Part shown: piece after piece, positions 8,666 to 17,870 of the stretch
How the letters are laid out: each line of letters opens with the position of its first letter
How positions within the stretch are numbered: position 1 is the stretch's first letter
Assembly (NCBI GenBank): GCA_913061315.1
Contig: CAJXUC010000031.1
Coordinates: forward strand, 1 to 39,810
DNA length: 39,810 nucleotides
DNA from: an uncultured Gammaproteobacteria bacterium
GTDB taxonomy: Bacteria; Pseudomonadota; Gammaproteobacteria; GCA-001735895
Reading direction: 5' to 3'
The notes under the pieces: model-generated
Seen by the model: only the letters and a program-made list of their open reading frames with translations
Databases searched by the model: none
Told to the model about the DNA's origin: nothing
Made by a program: the position numbers and the translations under genes

Positions 8666-9522
8666 TCGTTTAGTTTTTATAGATGCACTAACAACGGCAC
8701 AGGAACCGCGATGGACGTGAGCCTCTCAGAACTGATATCCCCAGGTTTAACTTACGTCTCTGATGATTCTGCCTTGGTCGGTTGGGGTTGTGCTCTTACT
8801 GGCACCACCATCAACTGTAAAAAACTCTTATTGTGGCATCACAGATTGTAGAGGCTCAGAAATTAGCCAAAGAATGTTTCGCTAGGAACTATAAAAGTTG
8901 CCAGTCTGCAACAGCTTACATTTTAAATCATTGATTGATATAGTATTATTCAAACATTTGCACCGTTTGCATCCTAAATAAAATATACAGGGTGGTGCAC
9001 CTTTGTCCAGCAAGCTGTGTATTGAATCTTATGCTCCCCAAAACTGGATAGTACTATCTTACTTTGGGAAGCTTCAGCTAGCGCTAACGCTGGGACTCAT
9101 GCTATCTGCTGGAAACTAATGCTAACACTGATAGGCATTGTCATTTACCCTCTTTAGTATCTATAGCGTCGGTAAGGTAAAGTTTTTCTTAAATTAGTAA
9201 TCAATTAAGGTGCTTCACGGTAACAACTTAGGCTATGTAAGGTGTGCAAGGATTTTTTTCAAAAGTACCAGATGAACAAGATCCCATTTAAACCGTTTGC
9301 TCAAATGAAGAAGCTGAAGCTTTTAATTCATTTAGTCAACAAAATCTCAATACTAGTCAAAAGAAAAATCTAGCAAAGGAAACGGCTAAATGGATTGCTT
9401 ACAATTCAATATTTTTGCATTTTCCAGTTTGGAAATTATTGGGAGAAACTCACGTTCAACTCTCACACTCAATAGTTTTTTAACGAATTATCGACATTTG
9501 TTCTGCGACTATAAAGAGGCTT
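8666..9522. other. Gap with possible gene fragments
   Basis: No intact gene in 857 bases. Two stretches look like decayed coding sequence on the plus strand. One is a 46-codon frame from ATG at 8711, which runs into a second frame ending at about 8,933 if one frameshift is allowed. The other is a 63-codon stop-free stretch at 9,292-9,483 with no start codon. I cannot match either to a family, and chance is possible in AT-rich DNA. Confidence 0.35.
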
Positions 9523-10491
9523 TTAAACACCTATGACAGGTGTCTTTTCCTTACGGCGAAGATTAACAATTGTTAACCCACCTAAAATTAATACGACCGC
9601 CAACCAAAATGAATAGTGGTGGGTTTCTCCAAATATAAACCATCCCCAACAAATTCCTGTAATTGCAATGATATAGGTACTAAAGCTATAAAATACAGGG
9701 CCAGCTAACTCAACAATCTTAAAAAAAAGTGAATAAGCCACTGCAGCAATAACTCCATGTACCACAACCAGACTTTCAATAAGACCTGGATCTTTCCAAA
9801 TTGATAAGTATTCATTAGTTAAAATTGCAGTTGGCAATAAGAACAAAAAAGCCACAAGATGTGTACCACCAGCTAACAAAAAAGGATGACTATGACGAAC
9901 GGGATAGCGTGCTATAAAGACACTCATGCCGGCATAACCTAATGGACAGATCATTGCGATAATGACAGTCCAGTTAAAATTGAGACCATCAGTTAGACTG
10001 GGCGTCGCAATAATTAATGCGCCACTAAAACCCATCGCTATACCTCCTACACGAACAGCATCAAAACGTTCAACTTGTAAAGTCAGCACTAGAACATAAG
10101 TAAATAATGGGACCAGAGTCAGTAACACTGCCATTGTTCCAGCAGACAGTGTTTGAACTACGTAAAAGAAGACAACATTCGGAATCGCAACCCCTACCAA
10201 TGCACAAGTAACAAAAAATATGGGACGTGTAAAAATAGGCGGAAATCGTTTCGTTTTTATGTACCCCATTGAAATCAAAAGAATTGCTGCAACCATGGAT
10301 TGCCACATGGCATATGACAAGGGCGGAATATCATTAATAGAAACATACTTTGAAATACTAGTCGCGCCCCCTCTTAAAGTGCCGAGCGTTAACAGTAAAA
10401 TTAAAGCTAGTGAAAAGTAAGATTTCAGGATTTTATTCCAACCGTTATCATGAGGATTAATATTACATCTCGACCAAAGATGCGTAATCAC
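9523..10491 (-). CDS. EamA/DMT-family transporter
   Basis: Inner-membrane drug/metabolite transporter superfamily protein (COG0697), 322 aa, with about ten hydrophobic segments in two EamA repeats; the second repeat begins near residue 170. Family members export amino acids, nucleosides or toxic metabolites. The start ATG lies 29 bases inside the end of the response-regulator gene. There is no other in-frame ATG near the N-terminus, so the overlap is real and suggests translational coupling. Its place as third gene of a kinase/regulator operon suggests that its product or substrate is tied to the sensed signal (inference). Confidence 0.88.
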   Translation of the reverse strand: MITHLWSRCNINPHDNGWNKILKSYFSLALILLLTLGTLRGGATSISKYVSINDIPPLSYAMWQSMVAAILLISMGYIKTKRFPPIFTRPIFFVTCALVGVAIPNVVFFYVVQTLSAGTMAVLLTLVPLFTYVLVLTLQVERFDAVRVGGIAMGFSGALIIATPSLTDGLNFNWTVIIAMICPLGYAGMSVFIARYPVRHSHPFLLAGGTHLVAFLFLLPTAILTNEYLSIWKDPGLIESLVVVHGVIAAVAYSLFFKIVELAGPVFYSFSTYIIAITGICWGWFIFGETHHYSFWLAVVLILGGLTIVNLRRKEKTPVIGV

Positions 10492-11086
10492 GCACTAATT
10501 CGGCAAAGGAACCAACACTTAATTTTCGCATTAAATTAGATCGATGACGTTCTACAGTTTTGGGACTGACTAAAAGATTTCGAGCAACTTCTTTATTCGA
10601 ATTACCAGCGACTAAACATTTAAGCACGTCACATTCACGGTCAGTTAATGACTGATAGCTATTCTCAATTGATTCAAAATGAGATCGTAACTCCCTGTTT
10701 TTGATATCCATATCAATAGCCGAATTGACTTTTTCAATTAATAAGTGGTCATTACAAGGTTTCTCTAAAAAATCGATAGCACCCAATTTTAAGGACCTAA
10801 CCGCTGCCGGAACATCACCATGCCCAGTTATCACAATAACAGGCTCATAAATTGCGTTTTCAGACATCAATTCGATGGCTTCAAGGCCGCTAATACCTGG
10901 CATTCGTAAATCAAGAACAATACAACCCGCGCCACCATCTTCATGCTGATCAAAAAATTGCGATGCTGAAGAATAACAAATCGCAGTGAGTCCGATAGAC
11001 TCAACCAAGAACTTAACCGAGTGACAAACGTCAATTTCGTCATCAACGATGTGGACTATGCCAGTATTATTAATTTTTTTTATCAT
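10463..11086 (-). CDS. Two-component response regulator, FixJ/NarL type
   Basis: DNA-binding regulator of 207 aa. The receiver domain (about 8-125) has the acidic pocket D15/D16, phospho-acceptor D59 in LDLRMPG, T87 in ITGHGD and K109 in EKP. A LuxR-type helix-turn-helix output domain follows (about 145-205: LTDRECDVLK, VSPKTVERHR). The FixJ/TtrR-like arrangement fits activation of transcription upon phosphorylation. The gene overlaps the upstream kinase gene by 17 bases and the downstream transporter by 29 bases. It presumably responds to that kinase. Its targets may be the adjacent metabolic operons, though no shared operator was found by eye. Confidence 0.93.
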   Translation of the reverse strand: MIKKINNTGIVHIVDDEIDVCHSVKFLVESIGLTAICYSSASQFFDQHEDGGAGCIVLDLRMPGISGLEAIELMSENAIYEPVIVITGHGDVPAAVRSLKLGAIDFLEKPCNDHLLIEKVNSAIDMDIKNRELRSHFESIENSYQSLTDRECDVLKCLVAGNSNKEVARNLLVSPKTVERHRSNLMRKLSVGSFAELVRDYASLVEM

Positions 11087-13124
11087 TTCTTGTTATTGGT
11101 AGTCGAACACATAGTCTAGCGCCTTTACAAAATGTTGCATCAAGCCATAACCTTCCACCATGGGCCTCAATAATAGTACGACTAATGGACAGCCCCATTC
11201 CAAGCCCACGTGATTTTGTGGTTATATAAGTATCAAACATGGTTTCTAGTATAGCAGGGTCAACACCGGGTCCAGTATCACTGATAGTTAAAGTTAAAAA
11301 TTCATCATCAAATTTACAGACAATATCAATCTGTCTAATATTGCAGGCAGCTTGTTGAATCGAATCAATACTATTAGTCACTAGGTTAAATAATACTTGT
11401 TCTATTTCGATTTTATTCACTGCTACCAAAAAGTCCTTCGGTACAAAATGTATATTTAATTTAATACTATGACGTTCAGCGGTATCTCGGAGTAACTGAT
11501 GAACACCATTGATAATCGCCCGGATACTGTGTGGAGTAACCTCAGGATCACCTTGCCTTACAAAATCACCAACATGACTGATAATATCTTTTGCACGTTG
11601 GCCCGCTCTCGTAATATTTGACAGGGCTTCGCGGGTTTGATTATTGGTTAGCCCCGACTCATCATCCAATCGTCGTAATAAACCGTTCGCATAATTAACA
11701 ACAACGGCAAGGGGCTGACTTAATTCATGGGCTAATGCCGAGGCCATTTCTCCCATAGATGCTCGTCGTAAAATGTGGGCAAGCTCTGCTTCTTGGAAAC
11801 GTCGCAAAGCTTCAGCCTTTTTTCTATCAGTTATATCAGAGCGAATGGCAACAATACCATTATCACGAGTCAGTCGATCAGTGGACAAAATCCACCTACC
11901 ATCGGCTAACTCAACTTCCACCGATCCACTTTCACTAGGGAATTTTTTTAACCGCTTCTGCATCCATTGTTCTGGGTCACCTAAAGCATCCTTCACCTCA
12001 CCTGAGTAGGCACTCCTTTTTAACAGCTCATCAAAATGAACGCCCTTTACAAAATAGGGTGCTGTTTTAGGAAACAACTGGTTCAGTTTTTCATTAAATT
12101 CTATCAATGCTCCCTGATCGTTAAACAGCATAAACCCTTCCGACATCGAGTCCAGCGCTGCAGATAGCATTTGACGGTTACGATCTAATTGCTGTTCAAC
12201 ATTTTTAGTCGAAGTAATATCCTGAGTAGCCACCATGATTTGCACAACACGCTGTTCTTTATTGCCCCAAATTGGTCGACCATATGCGCGCATCCAACGA
12301 GTCTCGCCTTTCTTATCAATCACTCTGAATTCATCAACTGAACTTGAATTATTCATTAGACGTTCAAATCTGTGAGTTAAAATATCTTCATCATCAGGAT
12401 GGACAATAGGCCCCCACATGCGTTGGTGTCCATCTTCAGTCTGCGTTGGAGAAAATTCTTTACTGAGTCTGCCCGTGAACCAAGTCGTTTTCATTGATCC
12501 TTCTTTATCGATTTGATAGACATAAATTAGATCTGACGTTAGCTCCGAAACAATACGATAACGATCTTCACTCTCTCGACGAGCCAAGTTTTCAGCCAGT
12601 AACTCATCATTCCTGAGTTGAAGTTCAGCAGTAGCAGAACGAACCTCTTGATCCAAAAACTTATTGGCTTTTTTTAGAGCTAACTCGGTACTGTGTCGCT
12701 GACTTACGTCACGAACTAAAAAAAAGTACCCGATAACACTAGAAGAGCCGGAATCGGGCATGTAGTTGAGATGTACCATCCGAGTAATACCATCTGGATA
12801 ACAAATCTCGCGTTCTTCATTGATTGCTTCACCCGATAGGACCCTTTTTAGTAGAGCCTCGACCGTGCAGAAATGCTCTTCTGTAAAGAGTGTTTTTAAG
12901 TGCATGCCAACCAGATCTTTTAACGGCCGTTGATACCATTGCTCAATCAGTCGATTAGCAAAGACAATTTTTAAATCTAAATCTACATAACCAACTAACC
13001 CAGGCAATGAGTCCAAACCCTGCAACAACCGATCGCGGTCACGACGAAGCGATTGAATCTCATCATTCACTAAATCTTCTGAATCGTGGTCTTTCATTAG
13101 ATTGCTATCAACTTGGAGTTTCAT
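11070..13124 (-). CDS. Cytoplasmic sensor histidine kinase with three PAS domains
   Basis: Soluble kinase of 684 aa with no membrane segment. Domain order: PAS (about 33-145), a helical coiled-coil linker (145-185), PAS with PAC (about 190-305), PAS (about 315-435), HisKA with phospho-acceptor H466 in ALAHELSQPL, and an ATP-binding domain with N580/N584, DTGPG at 616-620 and GLGMGL at 640-645. The HELSQPL type H-box belongs to the FixL/DctB-like kinase group. PAS domains could bind a small ligand, flavin or haem; no obvious haem His can be assigned by eye. It is the first gene of the kinase/regulator/exporter operon. The start at 13124 has a close GAGG. Confidence 0.92.
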   Translation of the reverse strand: MKLQVDSNLMKDHDSEDLVNDEIQSLRRDRDRLLQGLDSLPGLVGYVDLDLKIVFANRLIEQWYQRPLKDLVGMHLKTLFTEEHFCTVEALLKRVLSGEAINEEREICYPDGITRMVHLNYMPDSGSSSVIGYFFLVRDVSQRHSTELALKKANKFLDQEVRSATAELQLRNDELLAENLARRESEDRYRIVSELTSDLIYVYQIDKEGSMKTTWFTGRLSKEFSPTQTEDGHQRMWGPIVHPDDEDILTHRFERLMNNSSSVDEFRVIDKKGETRWMRAYGRPIWGNKEQRVVQIMVATQDITSTKNVEQQLDRNRQMLSAALDSMSEGFMLFNDQGALIEFNEKLNQLFPKTAPYFVKGVHFDELLKRSAYSGEVKDALGDPEQWMQKRLKKFPSESGSVEVELADGRWILSTDRLTRDNGIVAIRSDITDRKKAEALRRFQEAELAHILRRASMGEMASALAHELSQPLAVVVNYANGLLRRLDDESGLTNNQTREALSNITRAGQRAKDIISHVGDFVRQGDPEVTPHSIRAIINGVHQLLRDTAERHSIKLNIHFVPKDFLVAVNKIEIEQVLFNLVTNSIDSIQQAACNIRQIDIVCKFDDEFLTLTISDTGPGVDPAILETMFDTYITTKSRGLGMGLSISRTIIEAHGGRLWLDATFCKGARLCVRLPITRNDKKN

Positions 13125-13189
13125 TACCTCTGGTAAATCCTCTGGTTTTACGATTTAATGGTTTAGTTTTTTAGATACAATATACAATA

Positions 13190-13369
13190 ATGTCTGGAAA
13201 TTACGAAATATCAAATAAAATCCTGTCAAATGAAGGCCATTCCAATGAGGCTCTTGAAGAAGTTAATCAACTTCAAGAAGGATTTAGTCTACCCGTTGGG
13301 CCATTACCTGACCCTTGGCAGTTTCGTGTTTATCTTGACACTCTGACAGTTCCCAAAAACGATGTCTGA
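13190..13369 (+). CDS. Small 59-aa protein overlapping the amidase gene; possible AtzG/GatC-like partner
   Basis: A 59-codon open frame starting at ATG 13190 ends with TGA at 13367-13369, so its last 8 bases overlap the amidase start at 13362 (ATG inside the GATGTCTGA junction). The product is acidic, with a helical N-terminal half (EALEEVNQLQ) and a proline-rich tail (LPVGPLPDPW). I do not recognise it by sequence. Its length and tight overlap match the layout of small helper subunits that precede amidase-signature enzymes, such as AtzG (DUF4089) before AtzE or GatC before GatA. The amidase has no ribosome site of its own, so translation of this ORF may be needed to start it. Function is inferred from context only. 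Confidence 0.55.
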   Translation: MSGNYEISNKILSNEGHSNEALEEVNQLQEGFSLPVGPLPDPWQFRVYLDTLTVPKNDV

Positions 13370-14756
13370 TGAAATTTGTTACCTAACGTTGACAGAATTA
13401 AGTCATCAAATTAAAAATCGAAAAATCACATGTCAATCTGTCACCGAAACAATATTAGGCAGAATCGATCATCTAAACCCACTCATCAACTGTTACAACA
13501 ATGTCTTTCACGAGTACGCTATTGAAAAGGCTAAACAACTTGATTCTGAGATTAGAAATAGTCAGTGGCGTGGAAAATTACATGGAATTCCGATAGCAAT
13601 AAAAGATATTTTTGATTTTCATAACCATCATGCAAGTGCTGGCAGTTTACTCCAACGCGCAAAATCCAATCAGGTAGCCACCGTAGTTGCAAAACTTGAA
13701 TCTGCGGGTGCTGTAATATTAGGCACTTTAAATATGGATGAACTTGCAGCAGGTGGCACAGGCGATAATGTTCATTTGGGTCGATGTAATAACCCATGGA
13801 AGCTTGAACATATAACTGGTGGGTCATCCGGTGGTAGTGCCGCTGCTGTCGCGTCTGGTCTAGCATTTGCATCAATTGGCTCAGACGCTGGTGGATCAAT
13901 AAGAATTCCTGCTGCTTTTTGTGGGATTACCGGTCTTAAACCAACTTATGGCCTTGTTAGTCGATATGGTGCAATGGCCCGCACTTGGTCAATGGATTGT
14001 ATTGGGCCTCTGACAAGATGTGTTGAAGATGCTCATTCAGTCATGGTTGCTATCCAAGGGTTAGACCCATTTGATGCTACTTCAGTTGATTGTAACTTGA
14101 TAGCGTCGGCTGATAACAACCATTGTATGGTTGGTGTTGTTAATTTAGATCCAATTTACCAACTAAATGAAAGAGATGAAAACTTTTTATTAGCCCGTAA
14201 CCTGCTCGAAAAATCTGGACTATTGATTCAGGATGTTACTCTACCAGATCTCGATCTCTACACTCGAATGCAACAGGTCATCGTTAAAAGTGAAGGGGCA
14301 GCTATGCATCGAAAAGCCTTGCTTAATAATGAATCAGCTATGTCTTTTGCAGTTCGCAGCGTCATCTCAGGCGGTCTTGAAATCGATGCTGTTGACTATA
14401 TTAAAGCGCTTTCAATTCGTAGTTCAGTGTTAAATCATTTAACCGAAAAGATTATGTCCAACATTGATATCTTAATGCTGCCTGTTTCCATACCAACTGC
14501 ACCTGAATTTAAACCACCTGAAACAATGCAGTCTGCAGAAATTGATAGTGATTTTTCAACAATGGCCACTATGACTCGTTTTGCCAACTATCTTGGATTA
14601 CCGGCTATATCGATTCCAACTGGTATAAGCGTCAATGGACTGCCAACGGCACTACAATTGGTAGGGAAGCCATACGAGGAGAGCAAACTACTCGCTATCG
14701 CAGCACAGTATGAAGCTCTTAGAGGGCCGTTCATCAATCCTGTATTAGGGACATAA
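13362..14756 (+). CDS. Amidase-signature hydrolase (GatA/AtzE-like)
   Basis: Cytoplasmic amide hydrolase, 464 aa, full length for the family. The Ser-cisSer-Lys triad is complete: K81 in AIKDIF, cis-Ser S155 in GGSSGGS, and nucleophile S179 in GSDAGGSIRIPA. The 24-residue spacing between the serines is as in characterised members. The family releases ammonia from amides, ureido or carboxybiuret-like groups, or transfers it to tRNA-bound Glu. A stand-alone GatA role is unlikely without gatB nearby. The gene is preceded by an overlapping small ORF and converges with a D-2-hydroxyacid dehydrogenase gene 17 bases away. The substrate is unknown; release of ammonia from a nitrogenous compound fits the surroundings. 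Confidence 0.9.
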   Translation: MSDEICYLTLTELSHQIKNRKITCQSVTETILGRIDHLNPLINCYNNVFHEYAIEKAKQLDSEIRNSQWRGKLHGIPIAIKDIFDFHNHHASAGSLLQRAKSNQVATVVAKLESAGAVILGTLNMDELAAGGTGDNVHLGRCNNPWKLEHITGGSSGGSAAAVASGLAFASIGSDAGGSIRIPAAFCGITGLKPTYGLVSRYGAMARTWSMDCIGPLTRCVEDAHSVMVAIQGLDPFDATSVDCNLIASADNNHCMVGVVNLDPIYQLNERDENFLLARNLLEKSGLLIQDVTLPDLDLYTRMQQVIVKSEGAAMHRKALLNNESAMSFAVRSVISGGLEIDAVDYIKALSIRSSVLNHLTEKIMSNIDILMLPVSIPTAPEFKPPETMQSAEIDSDFSTMATMTRFANYLGLPAISIPTGISVNGLPTALQLVGKPYEESKLLAIAAQYEALRGPFINPVLGT

Positions 14757-14773
14757 CTCTCAATTAACGTGAT

Positions 14774-15772
14774 TTAACCCACCGAATTTCGATGAATGGA
14801 GTTTTCTAAAAAGAGTTTGGCAGTTTGTGCCGCATTCAATCGACATTCATGCATCGAATGATCCGAATAAAAGGCGTTGTGAGGCGTTATCAGTAGACGT
14901 CCTGTCAACCAATCAGCATGCTCTCGCCAGGCGCGAATTAGACTGTGATTATTGGGTGGTTCTACAGGTAAAACATCGAGTCCAACTGCCGACAACTGCC
15001 CAGATCTCAGGTTTGATTCAATCACATCGAGGTCTGAAACCAGTGGTCCTCTAGCAGTATTAATAAATATTAAGCCTGGTTTAACTTGTGCTAAAAATTC
15101 ATTGTTGATCATGCCACGAGTTTCATCCGTTAAAGGACAGTGCATTGAGAGTGCGTCGATCTGATCAGATAGCTCTGATAATGATTCAGCTCGTTCAATA
15201 CCAATTGCTCGAAACATACCGTTGCTAATATAAGGGTCATATCCAATTACCCGATAACCAAAAGCCTTTAACCTTAAGCTCATACTAGTACCGATTCTGC
15301 CAAGACCAACAATACCCAATGTCATATTTTTCGAGTGCTTAACTGGAGCAAGATGGTTTTCCTGCCAAGTAACGTCATAATTTCGGGACCTGTTGTCGTG
15401 CTCAACTATACGGCGTTGTAAAGCCAAAAGTAATGCCATTGCAGTATCAGCAACGTCTTCAGGACCATACTCAGGATTATTGGAAAAAGCGATATTATTT
15501 TCAGATAAAATATTCAATGAAATCTTGTCGTATCCAACGCCGTAACGAACCAGAATTTTACACTTTTTCAAATGTTTAATTGTTTGAATGCCAATGGAGG
15601 GCGTCCAAACTAGAAAGGCATCTAACTTCTCCAAGTCAGATTTATCAAACTGATTTTCATCACGTGTATCGAAATAAATAATGTCCGCCTTATTAAAAAA
15701 TGCCTGCTGCTCTGCGTCAAACGGGGGCCTGATAAGATGTGTAACACCAACTGTCCATTTTTTATTTTGCAT
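14774..15772 (-). CDS. D-isomer-specific 2-hydroxyacid dehydrogenase
   Basis: NAD(P)-dependent oxidoreductase interconverting D-2-hydroxy acids and 2-oxo acids, 332 aa, in the phosphoglycerate-dehydrogenase-like group (COG0111/1052). It has the Rossmann motif GLGRIG at 156-161 and catalytic R241 (NTARG), E271 (LPVEPP) and H298 (TPHNA), all present. There is no ACT domain, so it is not the regulated SerA form. It converges on the amidase gene and is divergent from the GMC oxidoreductase gene with only 80 bases between starts, so the two probably share a regulatory region. It may handle a hydroxy- or keto-acid product of the cluster (inference). Confidence 0.9.
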   Translation of the reverse strand: MQNKKWTVGVTHLIRPPFDAEQQAFFNKADIIYFDTRDENQFDKSDLEKLDAFLVWTPSIGIQTIKHLKKCKILVRYGVGYDKISLNILSENNIAFSNNPEYGPEDVADTAMALLLALQRRIVEHDNRSRNYDVTWQENHLAPVKHSKNMTLGIVGLGRIGTSMSLRLKAFGYRVIGYDPYISNGMFRAIGIERAESLSELSDQIDALSMHCPLTDETRGMINNEFLAQVKPGLIFINTARGPLVSDLDVIESNLRSGQLSAVGLDVLPVEPPNNHSLIRAWREHADWLTGRLLITPHNAFYSDHSMHECRLNAAQTAKLFLENSIHRNSVG

Positions 15773-15852
15773 AATCGTAAGTCCAATAAAGTATGGTAGT
15801 AAGATAAATTCTGCTTGTTCAAAAATACAATCTGATTTAAGTTTAGCTTGAG

Positions 15853-17466
15853 ATGTCTAAAACTACTACAGAGATATTAATTATTGGTGCTGGACTTTCT
15901 GGTGCTGTTACCGCGTTGCAATTGGCCCGATCCAATATTAAAGTTACCTGCCTTGAACAAGGGCAATGGAATAATCGTGAAGACTACCCAGGCGATAAAC
16001 CAGACTTTGAACTTCTGTCAATGGGCCCCTGGCATGCCAATCCAAATGTAAGGAAATCACCAGCTGACTATTCAATCCTCGATGACACCAGCGATATAAA
16101 GCCCATGTTGTATAACGGTGTGGGGGGTAGCACTATACTTTATAGCGCCCATTGGATGCGATTTCTACCTAGTGATTTTAACGTCCATAGCCTCGACGGT
16201 GTAGGCAAAAATTGGCCAATAAATTATCATGATTTAGCGCCCCATTATAATCAAAATGACATTGACTTCGGCGTTTCAGGAATTGCTGGTGACCCTGCAT
16301 ACCCCGATTTTCCTGAGTATCCAATGCCACCTTTACCGATACAACCTTGGGGTGAACGGGTTGCTAACGCACACCATAAAATGGGTTGGCATTGGTGGCC
16401 TGGTTCCAATGCAATTGCTTCTTTACCCTATAAAGGACGTCGCCCCTGCGTACAACGTTCTACTTGTCGAGCAGGCTGCAACGAGGGTGCCAAAGGATCA
16501 GTCGATCAAACTCACTGGCCTGAGGCCATTGCATGTGGTGCAATACTTAAAACGGGCGCTCGTGTTTCGCGTATATTATTGGATCAACACGGACTTGCCT
16601 GTGGAGCATTATTTAAAGATGCATCTGGCAATACTCACAAGATAGAATCTGAAATTGTCATTCTTGCTAGCCATGCCATAGGATCAGCACAACTTTTGTT
16701 AAAATCAACCTCCCCAAAATTTCCTAATGGCCTCGCAAATCATTCAGACCAAGTGGGTCGAAATTTGATGATGCACCCTCTTTCTAGAGTCATTGGGTTC
16801 TTTGACGAACCTATGATGAGTTGGCAAGGTCATTGGGGCCAAAGCATCTATTCACTCGAGTTTGCCGAGACGCGTCCAGAGCATGATTTTGTTCGAGGTG
16901 CAAAGTGGAACTTATCACCATCAGGAGGCCCATTGTCAGCAGCACTTTATCCCATTGACGAATCCAGATGCTGGGGCAAACCCCTTCATCAACGCATTGA
17001 CAACTGGTTGGGACGCTCAGCAGTATGGGGCATTACTGCTGAAGATTTGCCCAACAGACAGAATCGACTCGTATTAGACCCCAACTTTATTGACTCTAAC
17101 GGTGATCCGACTGTTCGACTAATTTATAAAGTTTCTGAGAATAGTAAACGTATACTTAAGTTTATGACCGCAAAAGCAGTTCAATCATTTAGTGAAGCGG
17201 GTGCTCACCAGACTAGCGCATCCAGCTTAGTGACTGACAATGGTTGGCATGCACTTGGAACCTGTCGAATGGGAATAGATGCCGATCAGTCTGTTGTGAA
17301 CCCTTGGCTACAAAGTCACGATGTTAAAAACTTATATATTGTGGACGGGAGTGTTTTTGTTACATCATCTTCAGTTAACCCAGCCGCAACTATTGCGGCC
17401 CTTGCTCGTCGAACAGCTAAATATATAATAAAATCACGATCTACAATAAAACGGGCAAAAATATGA
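15853..17466 (+). CDS. GMC-family FAD oxidoreductase with a cysteine cluster
   Basis: FAD-dependent alcohol/sugar dehydrogenase family (COG2303), 537 aa. The N-terminal dinucleotide motif is IIGAGLSG (G12, G14, G17). The C-terminal catalytic pair is H466 (GWHALGTCRMG) and N509 (VNPAAT). A C199-x5-C205-x3-C209 motif in the middle resembles the [3Fe-4S] site of bacterial FAD-glucose and gluconate dehydrogenase large subunits, suggesting electron transfer to a partner rather than to oxygen. There is no Tat signal, so it is cytoplasmic unless carried. Its stop overlaps the next gene (ATGA), a small-subunit-like protein. Substrate unknown. Confidence 0.88.
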   Translation: MSKTTTEILIIGAGLSGAVTALQLARSNIKVTCLEQGQWNNREDYPGDKPDFELLSMGPWHANPNVRKSPADYSILDDTSDIKPMLYNGVGGSTILYSAHWMRFLPSDFNVHSLDGVGKNWPINYHDLAPHYNQNDIDFGVSGIAGDPAYPDFPEYPMPPLPIQPWGERVANAHHKMGWHWWPGSNAIASLPYKGRRPCVQRSTCRAGCNEGAKGSVDQTHWPEAIACGAILKTGARVSRILLDQHGLACGALFKDASGNTHKIESEIVILASHAIGSAQLLLKSTSPKFPNGLANHSDQVGRNLMMHPLSRVIGFFDEPMMSWQGHWGQSIYSLEFAETRPEHDFVRGAKWNLSPSGGPLSAALYPIDESRCWGKPLHQRIDNWLGRSAVWGITAEDLPNRQNRLVLDPNFIDSNGDPTVRLIYKVSENSKRILKFMTAKAVQSFSEAGAHQTSASSLVTDNGWHALGTCRMGIDADQSVVNPWLQSHDVKNLYIVDGSVFVTSSSVNPAATIAALARRTAKYIIKSRSTIKRAKI

Positions 17467-17861
17467 CTTTAGCCCTGAGTGATAAACAAAGAAACTCATT
17501 TGCCGAAATTTCAAATGTCGTTTATCCCGGTGGCTACAATCACCCCCCATCGAGTGGCTTAGATATTAAAAATGCCCCATTGGATCACGTTCTTCGAGCA
17601 AGGAATGAACTGGTAGTTCCTTTAATCAAAATACTCAATCAATATGTAACAGAACCGAATACATTTTTGTCCCAACTAGAAGATCATGATTTTAAACTGA
17701 TCATGATCATTATCAGCGCTAGCTACCTGAGTATTCCACAGGTCAAAGAATCTCTTGAATACAACGGACAACAAGCAATGTCGTTAGGCCGTTCAGGTTT
17801 TGGCGCAGAAGAGCTGGTTTTTGAGTTAATGCAACAACCAAAAAGATACCGCGATGTTTAG
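17463..17861 (+). CDS. Small protein coupled to the GMC enzyme, gluconate-dehydrogenase subunit-3-like
   Basis: Soluble, largely helical protein of 132 aa overlapping the GMC gene by 4 bases. It has the pattern expected of the Gluconate_2-dh3-type partner: an early VVYPGG, then a helical core, and late on a YLSIPQVKESLEYNGQQ stretch resembling the conserved 'GYPG' segment. Known members with FAD dehydrogenases carry a twin-arginine signal and help export the complex. This one has none, so a cytoplasmic complex is more likely. Assignment rests on weak motif likeness plus gene order. The coding sequence ends inside the stem of a terminator that serves the opposite gene. Confidence 0.6.
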   Translation: MTLALSDKQRNSFAEISNVVYPGGYNHPPSSGLDIKNAPLDHVLRARNELVVPLIKILNQYVTEPNTFLSQLEDHDFKLIMIIISASYLSIPQVKESLEYNGQQAMSLGRSGFGAEELVFELMQQPKRYRDV

Positions 17862-17870
17862 CGCGATATC
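17840..17870 (-). terminator. Intrinsic terminator for the ASCH gene
   Basis: On the minus strand, GATATCGCG (17862-17870) pairs with CGCGGTATC (17845-17853) with one mismatch over nine positions and an 8-base loop, followed by five T (A40-44 complement). The stem overlaps the ASCH stop codon and the 3' end of the convergent plus-strand gene. Confidence 0.55.

Noticed and set aside
13552..13899. 115-codon open frame antisense to the amidase
   Set aside because: It is the shadow of a well-supported amidase gene with complete catalytic residues, and shows no domain of its own.
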